A DNA stretch of 39,435 nt from Lachnospiraceae bacterium (GCA_022764465.1 JALERL010000110.1:1-39435); one strand, 5' to 3'; positions 24,501 through 31,973 are shown, numbered from the stretch's first letter. The notes: a model not told the origin generated them from the letters alone. Made by a program: numbers and translations.

Positions 24501-26189
24501 ATGTCGAATGATATTGTTCCGACTGCAATACCGGATCAGACTTATGGTGGCGGTAATGTCCGCCCATCCGTAGTACTGACAGATAAGTCTGTAGGTACAC
24601 TTGTACCGACGAGCGCATATTCGGTTACCTATACGAATAACAATAAGATCGGTACGGCTTATGCAGTTGTAACAGCGAATGAGAACGGCAATTATACCGG
24701 AAGCAGAAGCATCTCTTTTGTGATCAAGGAAGAGAATATCAGCGGAGCAACTGTCAACACGATCGCAGACCAGTATTACACCGGTAAGGCGATCACACCG
24801 AATCCGGAAGTATACTTCAATGGTACACGTCTGGTAAAAGGCGTTGATTATAAGGTAACAGTAGATGAGAACTTTGGTGATAACATCAAGGCAGGAATCG
24901 GAACGATCCTGATCCAGGGAATGGGTAACTATAAGGGAACAAAGGCTGTTTCCTTTAAGATCCGTGCAAGCCTTCAGGATGCGACGATCAGTACTGTAAC
25001 GAATCAGCTCTATACCGGCAAGGAGATCAAGCCTTCCGTAACAGTAACCTGTGGTGGAAGAAAGTTAGAGAAGGGAACAGATTATACGATCAGTTACCTG
25101 AATAATGTAAAGATCGGTGATGCGTTTATCATCATTGAACCAAAGGATGATTCCGTATACAGCGGTTCGCGTGTTGTGAAGTTTGCAATCTGCAACAGCA
25201 TTGATCAGGCAACGATTACCGGAATCCCAACCTCACAGACTTATACGAAGTCCGTGATCGCTCCGGAACCGGTTGTTAAGGTTGGCAATACGAAGCTGAA
25301 AAAGGGAACAGATTACACAGTAACATGGAAGAATGATATCAATGTAGGTACTGCATCTGTAACAGTAACAGGTGTTGGAAAATACGCAGGTTCAAAGACC
25401 GTTACTTACAAGATCATTGCAAAGGGTATTTCCAGATGTAGTGTAAGCAAGGTTACGGATCAGAATTATACCGGTAAGGCACAGAAGCCATTGGTAACGA
25501 TCAAAGATGGAAGCAAAGTACTTGCGAAGAATGTGGATTACACAATAAGCTACAGTGATAATAAGAAGATTGGTACAGCGACGATCACGATCAAAGGAAA
25601 AGGAAATTATTCCGGAACCTTCAAGCGTACCTTCAAGATTGTTTCTGCATCCATTACCGGCTTAAAGGTGAGCGCACAGAAGACAACTTCCGTGAAGTTA
25701 AGCTGGAGCAAGAAGAGTAAGATTACCGGCTATCAGGTATATACAAACAACAGCAGAACGAGACTGACACAGCAGAAGGGTACTTCCTACACGATCAAGA
25801 ATCTGAAGGCAGGAACAACTTACAAGTATAAAGTAAGAACCTATACAGTTGTGGGCAAGAAGACTTATTATGGTTCCTTTGCAACGATCACCTTTGCAAC
25901 AGCACCGGAGAAAGCAGCAGCATCTGCAAAAGCATCCGGTAAAAAGGCAGTGAAGGTTTCCTGGAAAAAAGTTTCCGGTGCAAGTGGATACGAGATCTAT
26001 TCTGCAACATCGAAAAATGGTACTTTCAAGAAGGCTGCCACAGTGATCAGAGGAAATGTATTAAGTTATACGAATACCAAGCTGACAACGGGTAAGACGT
26101 ATTACTATAAGGTACGTGCATATCGTATGGCAGATGGCAAAAAGGCATATGGTTCATTCTCTGCTGTTGTATCCGCCAAGGCGAAATAA
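18519..26189 (+). CDS. Giant secreted repeat protein with two C-terminal Fn3 domains
   Basis: This 2556-residue protein begins with a signal peptide (hydrophobic LVWLLIVCMMTGLM, cut near VYAAMD). It then contains about 26 degenerate repeats of 75-100 residues. Each unit has a Y-T/D-G start, a P...V strand, a D-Y-x-x-x-Y-x-x-N turn and a G-T-A-x-V-x-V-x-G-x-G-x-Y-x-G-S ending, typical of beta-sandwich Ig-like (MBG-type) repeats of Firmicutes surface proteins. The last five units are the most regular. Two fibronectin type III domains close the protein (ASITGLKVSAQ... and AAASAKASGKK...). There is no LPxTG signal, membrane anchor, SLH, choline-binding or dockerin module, so attachment is unexplained. 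It is the first of three genes with a sortase and a sortase substrate. Confidence 0.85.
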   Translation: MHKYMEVGKKILVWLLIVCMMTGLMPQLQLTQVYAAMDISTATVTLWQDADYTQPVATGADASAVYTYTGDEIRPYVKVVDTTGVVSKDNYDVEYTNNVNAGTASVTVTGLGEYQRSKTVTFPIGKAILANITPTCQYQENGIRYCYYDGNTSDNNRPVVTDVNATMASGGASRHLEAGTDYTINYYNNTAACVDDTSQKRPYFEVALLPGSNYRVDGDNQKYYYRIYYNMNSNTVSAGGIGSLIFNGSVQTPVPTLSDTLTGGNIASNNYTYSWSNNTDAGTATLSVYGTNQYKGSKSFSFPIAKATITSDNVELSQTEFAYINSTIPLDSYITVKLGDYTVPASNYTLTYSSNWGKVGTNYVTVTGQGNIQGSVRKSFLITNSLKRCIVSTPEITYTGAVAKPTLRIIDHLENEVTETSKYTITYYTDASYTTPIVSPTEVGTYYIKVKGVTDAFMTGELGTPSDPISYKIIPKSMASDTMTFALDGRPTDKDTILGFTYSGKSIQPKLTIKDSGRTGNELLELNTDYTVKYYGDAAFSQELTSTDQFVNAGDYYIRVTGINTYDGSVYDIHYQVTPKILQNVTMTVADQTYTGSAVIPSKSAITVKDTTVSVALTEDDFEIIGCANNVNLTTDSSKAIVYIRLVGNYTTNTTLNFNGKDYSGAAMMEFEITPKKISECDSNLVVGSPIYDASQLSFVYNGTNQIPTVIIRDENRSGNKVLTEGTDYEVRYYTNENCTSEAVDRASVGDYWVKISGLGIYASDATDADIKVKYAITGKPLDAAGMTVTVDNVDKPDGATFPVITVKDGTDTLTENKDYRIVGYYRSEECDPSSMWNYTDAGQFYVSIAGKGNYSTTPVVKSFYVGTDIAGVVSSIKVTGAPFTYNQKSHRQEILTGIHVYDAAENEISSGDYTVELYSDEAHKVNITDVLDNSSYINAGTIYIGIKGRGPSGYYGTYYGSCQINKQDIAQLDYVVAGTYTYDGTRQGLEIYDPGAVPAQSAYVQLRYPATSTLSGTILNPSDYTIDTSTYENNINAGTASVTLVGRGSNYTGMKKVSFTIGQKDISTLTNVDMSVEEATYTSQLQVPTVHVTYGDNAIELAKDSDYKVSYYTDAGFNSVATNANLTNAGTTYVKVEGRGNYKGTLNLTGKNAYIINKRNISETTISLAGLTYVYSAVKALHSNPVIPDFTVKYEYTPGSSYVLRSNEFTTNSVAENYYYGKQNLTITANESGNFTGSKTVDYYYQGNFDNDAGEVTVSGLTPTVQYTPSMATSGYQFSNISVHTTNNGGVLPASSYTVEYQNNTSAGTATVLIRGNNDEYWTGTYKYEFKIVGTITDAQITIPDQVYTGTAYTKDTIEGIEVVCDGYNLQKNVDYEITGVTGTTDALTTPGSGTPGITIKGIGDYFTTVGDPTKSATFAIKYPMDNSKLVIGDGTTPVLTYTGSPVTLDDLLQTIEYKKADGTTATLTRDVDYSVEYFNNTAVCAASGTSGPYAAITALDGGLLMPGVYNFAFGIGKVNLEDGYVIDGIMDDQEFAYTGEVIKPVFTVKKGDKVVDPSNYSVAYTSLAADAVNKNKAGTSEKITVTGIGENYSGSISVTIKIVKRNIDVIQDENDPGDGVKVSISDLTYNGTAQTPSFDVTFKDYSGATKKLKAGSDYAILGYHNNTNASEADPDSPHELGPYVTISAPNGSNCEGTINVPFTILPKAMDKLVYSNVADMVYDSAQSNYDPELTVKMSRESTTNLVKDQDYILTYVNDERVGTKNGVNGPHIKVEPASTNFVGEKIIDYAILAKSLNTEDYRITYSDPMNDKFDAARMNYPYEAGQTYRPLVTIVDNAGTDHEVTLEEGVDYSVSYANNNVVTEDATITITGMNNYKDSRPAVKFSIGTLFTSNKITVYQNNSPITEVASVTYDGKDKAPKNISVKLNNPAKELVEGTDYVISYYKDAACTEEAAEVDRINAGKIYMAVKGLTSAGYIGKMVLPFTIKQKSIMSNDIVPTAIPDQTYGGGNVRPSVVLTDKSVGTLVPTSAYSVTYTNNNKIGTAYAVVTANENGNYTGSRSISFVIKEENISGATVNTIADQYYTGKAITPNPEVYFNGTRLVKGVDYKVTVDENFGDNIKAGIGTILIQGMGNYKGTKAVSFKIRASLQDATISTVTNQLYTGKEIKPSVTVTCGGRKLEKGTDYTISYLNNVKIGDAFIIIEPKDDSVYSGSRVVKFAICNSIDQATITGIPTSQTYTKSVIAPEPVVKVGNTKLKKGTDYTVTWKNDINVGTASVTVTGVGKYAGSKTVTYKIIAKGISRCSVSKVTDQNYTGKAQKPLVTIKDGSKVLAKNVDYTISYSDNKKIGTATITIKGKGNYSGTFKRTFKIVSASITGLKVSAQKTTSVKLSWSKKSKITGYQVYTNNSRTRLTQQKGTSYTIKNLKAGTTYKYKVRTYTVVGKKTYYGSFATITFATAPEKAAASAKASGKKAVKVSWKKVSGASGYEIYSATSKNGTFKKAATVIRGNVLSYTNTKLTTGKTYYYKVRAYRMADGKKAYGSFSAVVSAKAK

Positions 26190-26221
26190 GAAATTCAGAC
26201 AAGGCAGATGAATCATAAGAT

Positions 26222-27328
26222 ATGGAAGAAAAAAAGTATAAGCTGGGGAATTATGAATTCGAAACCTTAAGAGAATACAGGCAGGCGCAGGAGGATCTCA
26301 AAAAGATCAAGTATATTACAGATGAACTGGATATCCATGATCCTGAGACCGCACTGCGTCTGTATAATCTGATGAGGAGCAAGAAGATCCGCTTTAAAAG
26401 TGAAGTGGGAAAATCTTTTTTCTGGTGTATATCAGATATTGTAGCTGAGAATTCACAGAGTATGATCCGGGCAAAGCAGCGGAATATGCAGACCGAAGAG
26501 AAAATCGAACCAATCGTAGAAACGAACTGGCGCAGGATCATCGGAATGGCTTTCATTGTGATCGCGGTCATTTGCTTTGGCTATTATGGAATCTGTGAGA
26601 TACGGGATTACCGTGCAGCGAAAAAGTTAGAAAATTTACAGAAGGTATCCGAGGTCAACAATATCGTAACCTTTACAAGTACAGAGGAAGACAGTCAGAC
26701 CGAAACTGAGACAGAAACCGAGACGGAAACGGAAGTTACTCCGCCACCGATCCTCGAAGAATATGCAGCACGTCATGATCAGAATCCGGAGATGGTAGGC
26801 TGGCTGAAGATTGAAGGAACCCAGATAGATTATCCGGTAATGCAGTCCTCGCAGGATCAGTATGATTATTATCTGAACCATGCATTTGATAAGACCGAAG
26901 ATATGAATGGCACTCTGTTTGTAGATGCAAGAAATAACATCATCAAACGGGATACGAATCTGATCATCTACGGACATAATATGAAAAGTGGGATGATGTT
27001 TGGTTCCTTAAAGAGTTATCTGGATCAGAACTTTTTGAATGAACACCGGACAGTGCAGTTTGATACGATCTATGAAAAGGGAACCTATCAGATTGTTGCA
27101 GTTTGTCTGTCTAAGGTGGAATATCAGGATGAAGACGTTTTTCGTTATTATAATTTCCTAAAAGCGAAAGACGAGGCAGCATTTAATGACTATCTTGCAA
27201 ATATTCGTGGACTCGAGGTGTTCGGTAATGGGATAGATTTAAAATATGGTGATCAATTATTGACACTATCTACTTGTAATAACTACATAGAAGATGGTAG
27301 AATGTTTCTAGTAGCCAAAAAAATCTAA
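26222..27328 (+). CDS. Class B sortase with cytoplasmic extension
   Basis: This 368-residue membrane transpeptidase has the class B sortase pattern: the His motif LIIYGHNMKSGMMFGSLKSY, the Cys motif LLTLSTCNNY and the Arg motif EDGRMFLVAKK. It would cleave a sorting motif and link the protein to peptidoglycan or another nucleophile. A membrane helix lies at about residues 103-122 and is preceded by about 100 cytoplasmic residues (helical, no recognised domain), an unusual feature. A TETETE linker joins the helix to the catalytic domain. It lies 32 bases after the giant gene and 20 before an anchored protein, so it probably acts on the latter. Confidence 0.92.
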   Translation: MEEKKYKLGNYEFETLREYRQAQEDLKKIKYITDELDIHDPETALRLYNLMRSKKIRFKSEVGKSFFWCISDIVAENSQSMIRAKQRNMQTEEKIEPIVETNWRRIIGMAFIVIAVICFGYYGICEIRDYRAAKKLENLQKVSEVNNIVTFTSTEEDSQTETETETETETEVTPPPILEEYAARHDQNPEMVGWLKIEGTQIDYPVMQSSQDQYDYYLNHAFDKTEDMNGTLFVDARNNIIKRDTNLIIYGHNMKSGMMFGSLKSYLDQNFLNEHRTVQFDTIYEKGTYQIVAVCLSKVEYQDEDVFRYYNFLKAKDEAAFNDYLANIRGLEVFGNGIDLKYGDQLLTLSTCNNYIEDGRMFLVAKKI

Positions 27329-27348
27329 CATGACTGGGAGAAAAGAAA

Positions 27349-28719
27349 ATGAAGAAAACAGTAAGAAAAGGAGTAGCTGTACTGGCAATGCTTTGCATGA
27401 TGTGCTGTTTATGCCTGAACGGTCTGACAGTATACGCTACGGAGGTAAGTGAAGGTGGCACAGGCGCAGATGAAAATGGATTTACGGTAGACAGTACGGG
27501 AGCACTTGTTTCCTATACCGGTGTAGGTGGAGACATTACCGTTCCGTCAAATGTAACATCGATTGCAGGAAATGTATTCTCAGGGAATACAACACTGACA
27601 AGTGTAACAATCCCGGGAAGTGTTGCAGTGATCGGAGACGGCCTGTTTACAAATTGTACGAGCCTTACAACGGTAACGGTTCAGGGCAATATTTCCGCCA
27701 TTCCGTCACAGATGTTTTATAACTGTGCGAACTTAAGCAGTGTATATGTACCGGCAAGCGTAACCGCTATTGGTGCATCGGCATTTGCCGGCTGTGTAAG
27801 TCTGTCCGGAATTACGATTCCGTCAGCAGTTGCAAGCATCGGAGACGGAGCATTCAGTAATTGTACCAGTCTTACCGGTGTATCTATTCCGTCCACGGTA
27901 TCTTCGATTGCAGCAAATGCATTCACAGGATGCTCGAATCTCGGATCCTATACCGTTGAGTCCGGAAACGCATACTATGCATCCGCAAATGGATGCCTGT
28001 ATAATAAGTCTATGACAAAGCTGATCAACTGTCCGGAAGGAAGAGGCAGTGTAACGATCGCGGATGGTACGAAGATCATCGGAAGTAACGCATTCTATCG
28101 TTGTGCGGGAGTTACAACACTGGCATTACCGGCAAGTGTTACCACCATCGAAGCAAATGCCTTTACCGGCAGTGGAATCAAGGATGTAACGATCTTATCA
28201 AGTGTAACATCGATTGGTTCACAGAGTGACTGGTCTGCGGATGTTATCTATGGTGAGAATAATTCTGCGGCAGAGACTTATGCAGAGAGCAACAACATTG
28301 TTTTTCAGGCGTTAAGTGGTTCTTCGAATAAGAACGATAACAAAGATGATAATAATAATAACGGAAAGAAAGACAATAAGGATAATAACGACAACAACGG
28401 TAATAAGGACAATAACGGAAATACCGATAATAACAACAATAGTGATAACAATGGCGGCTCTGCTGGCGATAATAACAGTGGTACAGCAGGAACAGTATCC
28501 GGCAGTGGAAGTAGTGTATCAGGTGGAAGTTCTTCCGGAACAGGATCAGGAACAGCATCCGGAAACAATGGATCCGGTGCAAGAGCAACCGGAGTCTCCC
28601 ATCAGAAGGATGCCACACCAAAGACAGGAGATGGCATCAATCCAATTTTCTTCTTCTGTATCGCTGCACTTTTCATCGGTGTATATCTGTTTGCATCCGG
28701 TAAAAAGAAGAACGCATAA
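27349..28719 (+). CDS. Sortase-anchored BspA-type leucine-rich-repeat surface protein
   Basis: This 456-residue protein has a signal peptide (ending about VYATEV), then about seven leucine-rich repeats of the BspA/LRR_5 type: TSIAGNVFSGNTTLTSVTIP, NCTSLTTVTV, AIGASAFAGCVSLSGITIP and so on to about residue 310. A long low-complexity linker rich in Asn, Asp, Lys, Gly and Ser (about 325-415) reaches the wall. The C-terminus has TPKTG, a hydrophobic stretch (FFFCIAALFIGVYLFA) and SGKKKNA, a canonical sorting signal in which TPxTG fits class B clostridial sortases. It is therefore the likely substrate of the sortase just upstream. BspA-type repeats in other bacteria bind host or bacterial surfaces; the ligand here is unknown. 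Confidence 0.92.
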   Translation: MKKTVRKGVAVLAMLCMMCCLCLNGLTVYATEVSEGGTGADENGFTVDSTGALVSYTGVGGDITVPSNVTSIAGNVFSGNTTLTSVTIPGSVAVIGDGLFTNCTSLTTVTVQGNISAIPSQMFYNCANLSSVYVPASVTAIGASAFAGCVSLSGITIPSAVASIGDGAFSNCTSLTGVSIPSTVSSIAANAFTGCSNLGSYTVESGNAYYASANGCLYNKSMTKLINCPEGRGSVTIADGTKIIGSNAFYRCAGVTTLALPASVTTIEANAFTGSGIKDVTILSSVTSIGSQSDWSADVIYGENNSAAETYAESNNIVFQALSGSSNKNDNKDDNNNNGKKDNKDNNDNNGNKDNNGNTDNNNNSDNNGGSAGDNNSGTAGTVSGSGSSVSGGSSSGTGSGTASGNNGSGARATGVSHQKDATPKTGDGINPIFFFCIAALFIGVYLFASGKKKNA

Positions 28720-28748
28720 TATTTGAAATAGAAATCAGTCATGTATAT

Positions 28749-28779
28749 GGCAGTCTGTGAAAGCAGGCTGCCTTTTTTT
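28749..28779 (+). terminator. Terminator of the surface-protein operon
   Basis: GGCAGTCTG and CAGGCTGCC pair (one T-G position) around TGAAAG and are followed by seven T. Confidence 0.88.
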
Positions 28780-28793
28780 GACCAAAATGGGTA

Positions 28794-28822
28794 TTGACAA
28801 ATATTACCGGTAATAATATACT
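28794..28822 (+). promoter_or_regulatory. Promoter of the fatty-acid operon
   Basis: TTGACA (28794-28799) is separated by 17 bases from TATACT (28817-28822). The consensus quality fits a strong promoter that needs repression. Confidence 0.88.
28802..28815. promoter_or_regulatory. 14-bp palindrome in the promoter spacer
   Basis: TATTACCGGTAATA is a perfect palindrome placed between the -35 and -10 boxes. A protein bound here would block the polymerase. No known regulator is proposed. Confidence 0.4.
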
Positions 28823-28882
28823 TTGATAAGCAAATAGTTTGACAATCAAATAATTGGAAAGTCAAATATTTGGAACATCAAA
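28822..28882. promoter_or_regulatory. Four phased FabT-like operator boxes
   Basis: Four 13-mers start exactly 16 bases apart: TTTGATAAGCAAA (28822), TTTGACAATCAAA (28838), TTGGAAAGTCAAA (28854) and TTGGAACATCAAA (28870). The second is a perfect TTTGA-N3-TCAAA palindrome, like streptococcal FabT sites. They run from the -10 box into the leader, an arrangement suited to repression by the MarR-family gene at the end of the operon. Confidence 0.75.
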
Positions 28883-28913
28883 TCATTAAAAAGAAATCAA
28901 AGGAGAACCTATT

Positions 28914-29147
28914 ATGTTAGAAAAAATGGCAGAAATCATTTCAGAGCAGTTAAATCTTGATGGTGTTGAGATCACAGAAGCATCGAACTTCAAGGATGAT
29001 CTTGGTGCAGATTCTCTTGACTTATTTGAGCTTGTTATGAGCTTAGAGGAAGAGTTCGGTGTTGAGATTCCTTCCGAAGACTTAGAGAAGATCGCAACAG
29101 TTGGTGATGTTATGCAGTACTTAAAGGACAAAGGTGTAGAGGCATAA
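28914..29147 (+). CDS. acpP: Acyl carrier protein
   Basis: This 77-residue acidic protein carries growing acyl chains on a phosphopantetheine arm. The attachment motif [14 protein letters not shown] has the modified Ser in DSL (about residue 38), and the helix II region [16 protein letters not shown] is typical. It has a strong ribosome site (AAAGGAG, about 8 bases before ATG) and is the first gene of the fatty-acid operon, directly behind the promoter and operator array. A 236-base gap packed with palindromes separates it from fabK, so it may be made in excess of the enzymes, as is usual for ACP. Confidence 0.97.
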   Translation: MLEKMAEIISEQLNLDGVEITEASNFKDDLGADSLDLFELVMSLEEEFGVEIPSEDLEKIATVGDVMQYLKDKGVEA

Positions 29148-29161
29148 TACATAGACAAAAG

Positions 29162-29255
29162 AATCCCCCGGACGTTTCCATGAAGCGGCAGGGGATTTGT
29201 TGCAGTATAGGAAATTCCTATACTGCAACAGCAATCAAGCATACATGCTTGATTG
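29162..29255. repeat. Cluster of three palindromes between acpP and fabK
   Basis: In order these are: AATCCCC...GGGGATT (about 29162-29197); a 33-base palindrome at 29198-29230 whose 16-base arms TGTTGCAGTATAGGAA and its complement meet at one base; and CAATCAAGCAT-AC-ATGCTTGATTG (29232-29255). All could form RNA hairpins, and none has a long T run. Confidence 0.7.
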
Positions 29256-29258
29256 TAA

Positions 29259-29337
29259 GATGCGCACCTCGCGGAGTGGAAGATTATGGGATGCATCCGC
29301 TCGGGCGCAAGAGTGTGCGGCAAGCGCACACTTTATT
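29259..29337. repeat. REP-like intergenic repeat R3
   Basis: About 80 bases matching R1 (13177-13256) at about 85% by eye. It includes the hairpin AGTGTGCG-GCAAG-CGCACACT (29312-29332) followed by TTATTT. Within this operon it could act as a partial terminator between acpP and fabK. Confidence 0.75.
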
Positions 29338-29383
29338 TCATAGAGGAATCCCGGTAGTAGAACATGCAGGTAAAGGAGAAGTC

Positions 29384-30313
29384 ATGAATACAAGAGTTAC
29401 ACAGATGTTAGGAATAGAATATCCGGTCATTCAGGGCGGAATGGCATGGGTTGCAGAACATCATCTGGCAGCGGCAGTATCGAATGCAGGCGGACTTGGA
29501 CTGATTGGCGCAGCCAGTGCACCGGCAGAAATCGTACGTGAGGAAATCCGGAAGGCAAAGGAGCTGACCGATAAGCCATTTGGTGTCAACGTGATGTTAA
29601 TGAATCCGAACGCAGAGGAAGTTGCAAAGGTTGTCATTGAAGAAGGTGTCAAGGTTGTTACAACCGGTGCAGGTAATCCGGCGAAGTTCATGCCGATGTG
29701 GAAAGAAGCAGGCGTAAAGGTCATTCCGGTTGTTGCCAGCGTTGCAATGGCAAAGCTGATGGAGCGCGGTGGCGCAGATGCAGTCGTAGCCGAAGGCATG
29801 GAATCCGGTGGACACATCGGATCTACAACGACGATGGCACTGGTTCCGCAGGTGGTAGATGCAGTGGATATTCCGGTAATTGCAGCCGGAGGTATCGGTG
29901 ACGGAAGAGGATACGCAGCTGCCATGATGTTAGGCGCCAGTGCAGTTCAGATGGGTACACGTTTTGTATTGGCAGACGAATCTATTGTGCATGACAATTA
30001 CAAGGAAAAGCTGATCAAGTCAAAGGATATTGATTCAGAGGTTACCGGATTAAGTACCGGACATCCGATCCGTGTGATCCGTAACAAAATGACAAGAGAA
30101 TATCTGAAGAAGGAGCAGGAAGGAGCATCCTTAGAGGAGTTAGAGATGTTGACCTTAGGTTCCCTTCGTAAGGCAGTAATCGATGGCGATGTCGTATACG
30201 GAAGTGTCATGGCAGGTCAGATCGCAGGAATGTTAAAAAAGAAAGAATCCTGTGCAGAAATCATTCAGGATGTAGTAAGAACCGGCGAAGCATTATTACA
30301 TGGCGAGCGTTAG
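29384..30313 (+). CDS. fabK: Enoyl-ACP reductase II, FMN-dependent
   Basis: This 309-residue TIM-barrel flavoprotein reduces trans-2-enoyl-ACP in the last elongation step. Family segments are YPVIQGGMAWVAEHHLAAAVS, FGVNVMLMNPNAEEVA, TTGAGNPAKFMPMWKEAG, VAEGMESGGHIGST and IPVIAAGGIGDGRGYAAAM, typical of FabK rather than general nitronate monooxygenase, and operon context agrees. Start 29384 follows AAAGGAGAA by 4 bases. The longer frame from 29180 overlaps the palindromes and is not coding. It replaces FabI, making the pathway resistant in principle to FabI-specific inhibitors (known for FabK enzymes). Expression probably follows the upstream FabT-like array. Confidence 0.95.
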   Translation: MNTRVTQMLGIEYPVIQGGMAWVAEHHLAAAVSNAGGLGLIGAASAPAEIVREEIRKAKELTDKPFGVNVMLMNPNAEEVAKVVIEEGVKVVTTGAGNPAKFMPMWKEAGVKVIPVVASVAMAKLMERGGADAVVAEGMESGGHIGSTTTMALVPQVVDAVDIPVIAAGGIGDGRGYAAAMMLGASAVQMGTRFVLADESIVHDNYKEKLIKSKDIDSEVTGLSTGHPIRVIRNKMTREYLKKEQEGASLEELEMLTLGSLRKAVIDGDVVYGSVMAGQIAGMLKKKESCAEIIQDVVRTGEALLHGER

Positions 30314-30331
30314 ATCTAGGAGGCAGTAAAA

Positions 30332-31246
30332 ATGAGTAAGACAGTATATATGTTCCCGGGACAGGGAGCGCAGTACATCGGAATGGGAAAAGATTTTTAT
30401 GATAATATCCCGGTCTGTAAAAAGATTTTTGAGGTTGCATCGGATGCATCCGGTCTGGATATTCCAAAGCTTTGCTTTGAAGAAAATGAACAGATTAACA
30501 TTACCGAATATACACAGATTGCAATGCTTACCGTAGAAGCAGCTATTTTTGAAGCATTAGAAATCTCCGGTAAAAAGCCACAGGCAACTGCCGGCTTAAG
30601 CTTAGGAGAGTATGGAGCACTGATCGCATCAAAGGTGATGGAGCCGGGAGAGGCATTCCGTGTTGTCAGACAGCGTGGAATCTTTATGCAGGAGGCAGTT
30701 CCGACCGGTGGTGCGATGTCAGCCATTCTTGGCTTAGATGCAGCGAAGATCGAAGAAATCTGTGAAAAGACAGATGGCATCGTATCGATTGCAAACTACA
30801 ACTGTCCGGGACAGATCGTAATTACCGGAGAGGAAGCAGCTGTTGCAAAGGCAGCAGAGGGATGTAAGGAAGCAGGTGCAAAGCGTGCCGTGCCGCTTAA
30901 GGTGAGCGGACCATTCCATTCTGCCATGCTAAGAGGTGCAGGAGAAAAGTTAGGAAAGGTCTTAGAGACAGCAAAGGTATCGGAATTTGCAATCCCATAT
31001 GTTGCAAATGTAACAGCAGATTATGTGACGGATGCAGCAGACGTAAAGCCGCTTCTGACAAAACAGGTATCATCCCCGGTACGCTGGCAGCAGACGATCG
31101 AGCGACTGATCGCAGACGGATTTGATGAGTTTGTAGAGATCGGACCGGGACATACCTTAAGCGGATTCATGCGTAAGATCAACCGGGATGTAAAGACCGT
31201 AGGCATTGAAAAACTGGAGGATTTAAAGGCGTATGTTGGAGAATAA
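30332..31246 (+). CDS. fabD: Malonyl-CoA:ACP malonyltransferase
   Basis: This 304-residue enzyme moves malonyl from CoA to ACP to supply elongation units. The start has [19 protein letters not shown]; the active-site Ser is in [11 protein letters not shown] (Ser 90), with PVRWQQTIE near the end and the catalytic His in [15 protein letters not shown] precedes the start by 10 bases. It follows fabK by 18 bases and overlaps fabG by 14, in line with translational coupling. Length is usual. Confidence 0.97.
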   Translation: MSKTVYMFPGQGAQYIGMGKDFYDNIPVCKKIFEVASDASGLDIPKLCFEENEQINITEYTQIAMLTVEAAIFEALEISGKKPQATAGLSLGEYGALIASKVMEPGEAFRVVRQRGIFMQEAVPTGGAMSAILGLDAAKIEEICEKTDGIVSIANYNCPGQIVITGEEAAVAKAAEGCKEAGAKRAVPLKVSGPFHSAMLRGAGEKLGKVLETAKVSEFAIPYVANVTADYVTDAADVKPLLTKQVSSPVRWQQTIERLIADGFDEFVEIGPGHTLSGFMRKINRDVKTVGIEKLEDLKAYVGE

Positions 31247-31973
31247 AACAGCCCTTGTAACCGGAGCAAGCCGGGGAATAGGAAGACAGATCGCAATCTC
31301 CCTTGCAGCAGAAGGCGCATTTGTGATCGTCAATTACAATGGTTCAAAGGAACGTGCCGAGCAGGTGGTACGGGAAATCACAGAAAATGGCGGAAAGGCA
31401 GCAGCCGTTTGCTGCAATGTGGCAGATAATGATGCCTGTGAGGAAATGGTAAAGAATCTGATCGCAGAATATGGAAGAGTGGATATTCTAGTCAACAATG
31501 CAGGAATCACAAGAGATAATCTTTTGATGAAGATGTCGGAACAGGAATTTGATGATGTGATCAATACGAATTTAAAGGGTGCGTTTCATACGATCCGCCA
31601 TCTTTCCCGCTACTTTTTAAAACAGCGCAGTGGAAGGATCATCAATATTTCATCCGTATCCGGAATTACCGGAAATGCAGGGCAGGCGAATTACAGTGCA
31701 TCTAAGGCAGGGGTGATCGGGCTGACAAAGAGTGTGGCAAGAGAACTGGCATCCCGTGGCATAACAGCGAATGCCGTTGCACCGGGAATGGTGGATACCG
31801 AGATGACAGAAGTGCTTTCTGACAGCATCAAGGAGCAGATGTTAGCACAGATCCCACTCAGAAGGATCGGCAATCCACAGGATATTGCAGATGCGGTTGT
31901 CTTTCTGGCATCGGATAAGGCTTCTTATATCACCGGTCAGGTGCTTACCGTGGATGGCGGTATGACAATGTAA
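31233..31973 (+). CDS. fabG: 3-oxoacyl-ACP reductase
   Basis: This 246-residue short-chain dehydrogenase reduces 3-oxoacyl-ACP with NADPH. It shows the nucleotide-binding [19 protein letters not shown], the [11 protein letters not shown] motif, the catalytic Ser in [11 protein letters not shown], and the YSASKAG Tyr-Lys pair, followed by GFLASDKA-like [20 protein letters not shown] at the end. It overlaps fabD by 14 bases. A 70-base gap before fabF contains TGAATTCATTTGAATTCA, a short inverted repeat of unclear use. Confidence 0.97.
   Translation: MLENKTALVTGASRGIGRQIAISLAAEGAFVIVNYNGSKERAEQVVREITENGGKAAAVCCNVADNDACEEMVKNLIAEYGRVDILVNNAGITRDNLLMKMSEQEFDDVINTNLKGAFHTIRHLSRYFLKQRSGRIINISSVSGITGNAGQANYSASKAGVIGLTKSVARELASRGITANAVAPGMVDTEMTEVLSDSIKEQMLAQIPLRRIGNPQDIADAVVFLASDKASYITGQVLTVDGGMTM

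Noticed and set aside
28244-28621. 125-aa minus-strand frame rich in Tyr and Cys
   Set aside because: It mirrors the Asn/Asp-rich linker of the LRR protein; low complexity explains the open frame.
28822-28882. CRISPR-like periodic repeats before acpP
   Set aside because: The 16-bp period with 13-bp palindromic boxes and no spacers fits operators, not a CRISPR array; no cas genes occur.
29180-29383. 68-residue extension of FabK
   Set aside because: It reads through the palindrome cluster and REP-like repeat and has no similarity to FabK.
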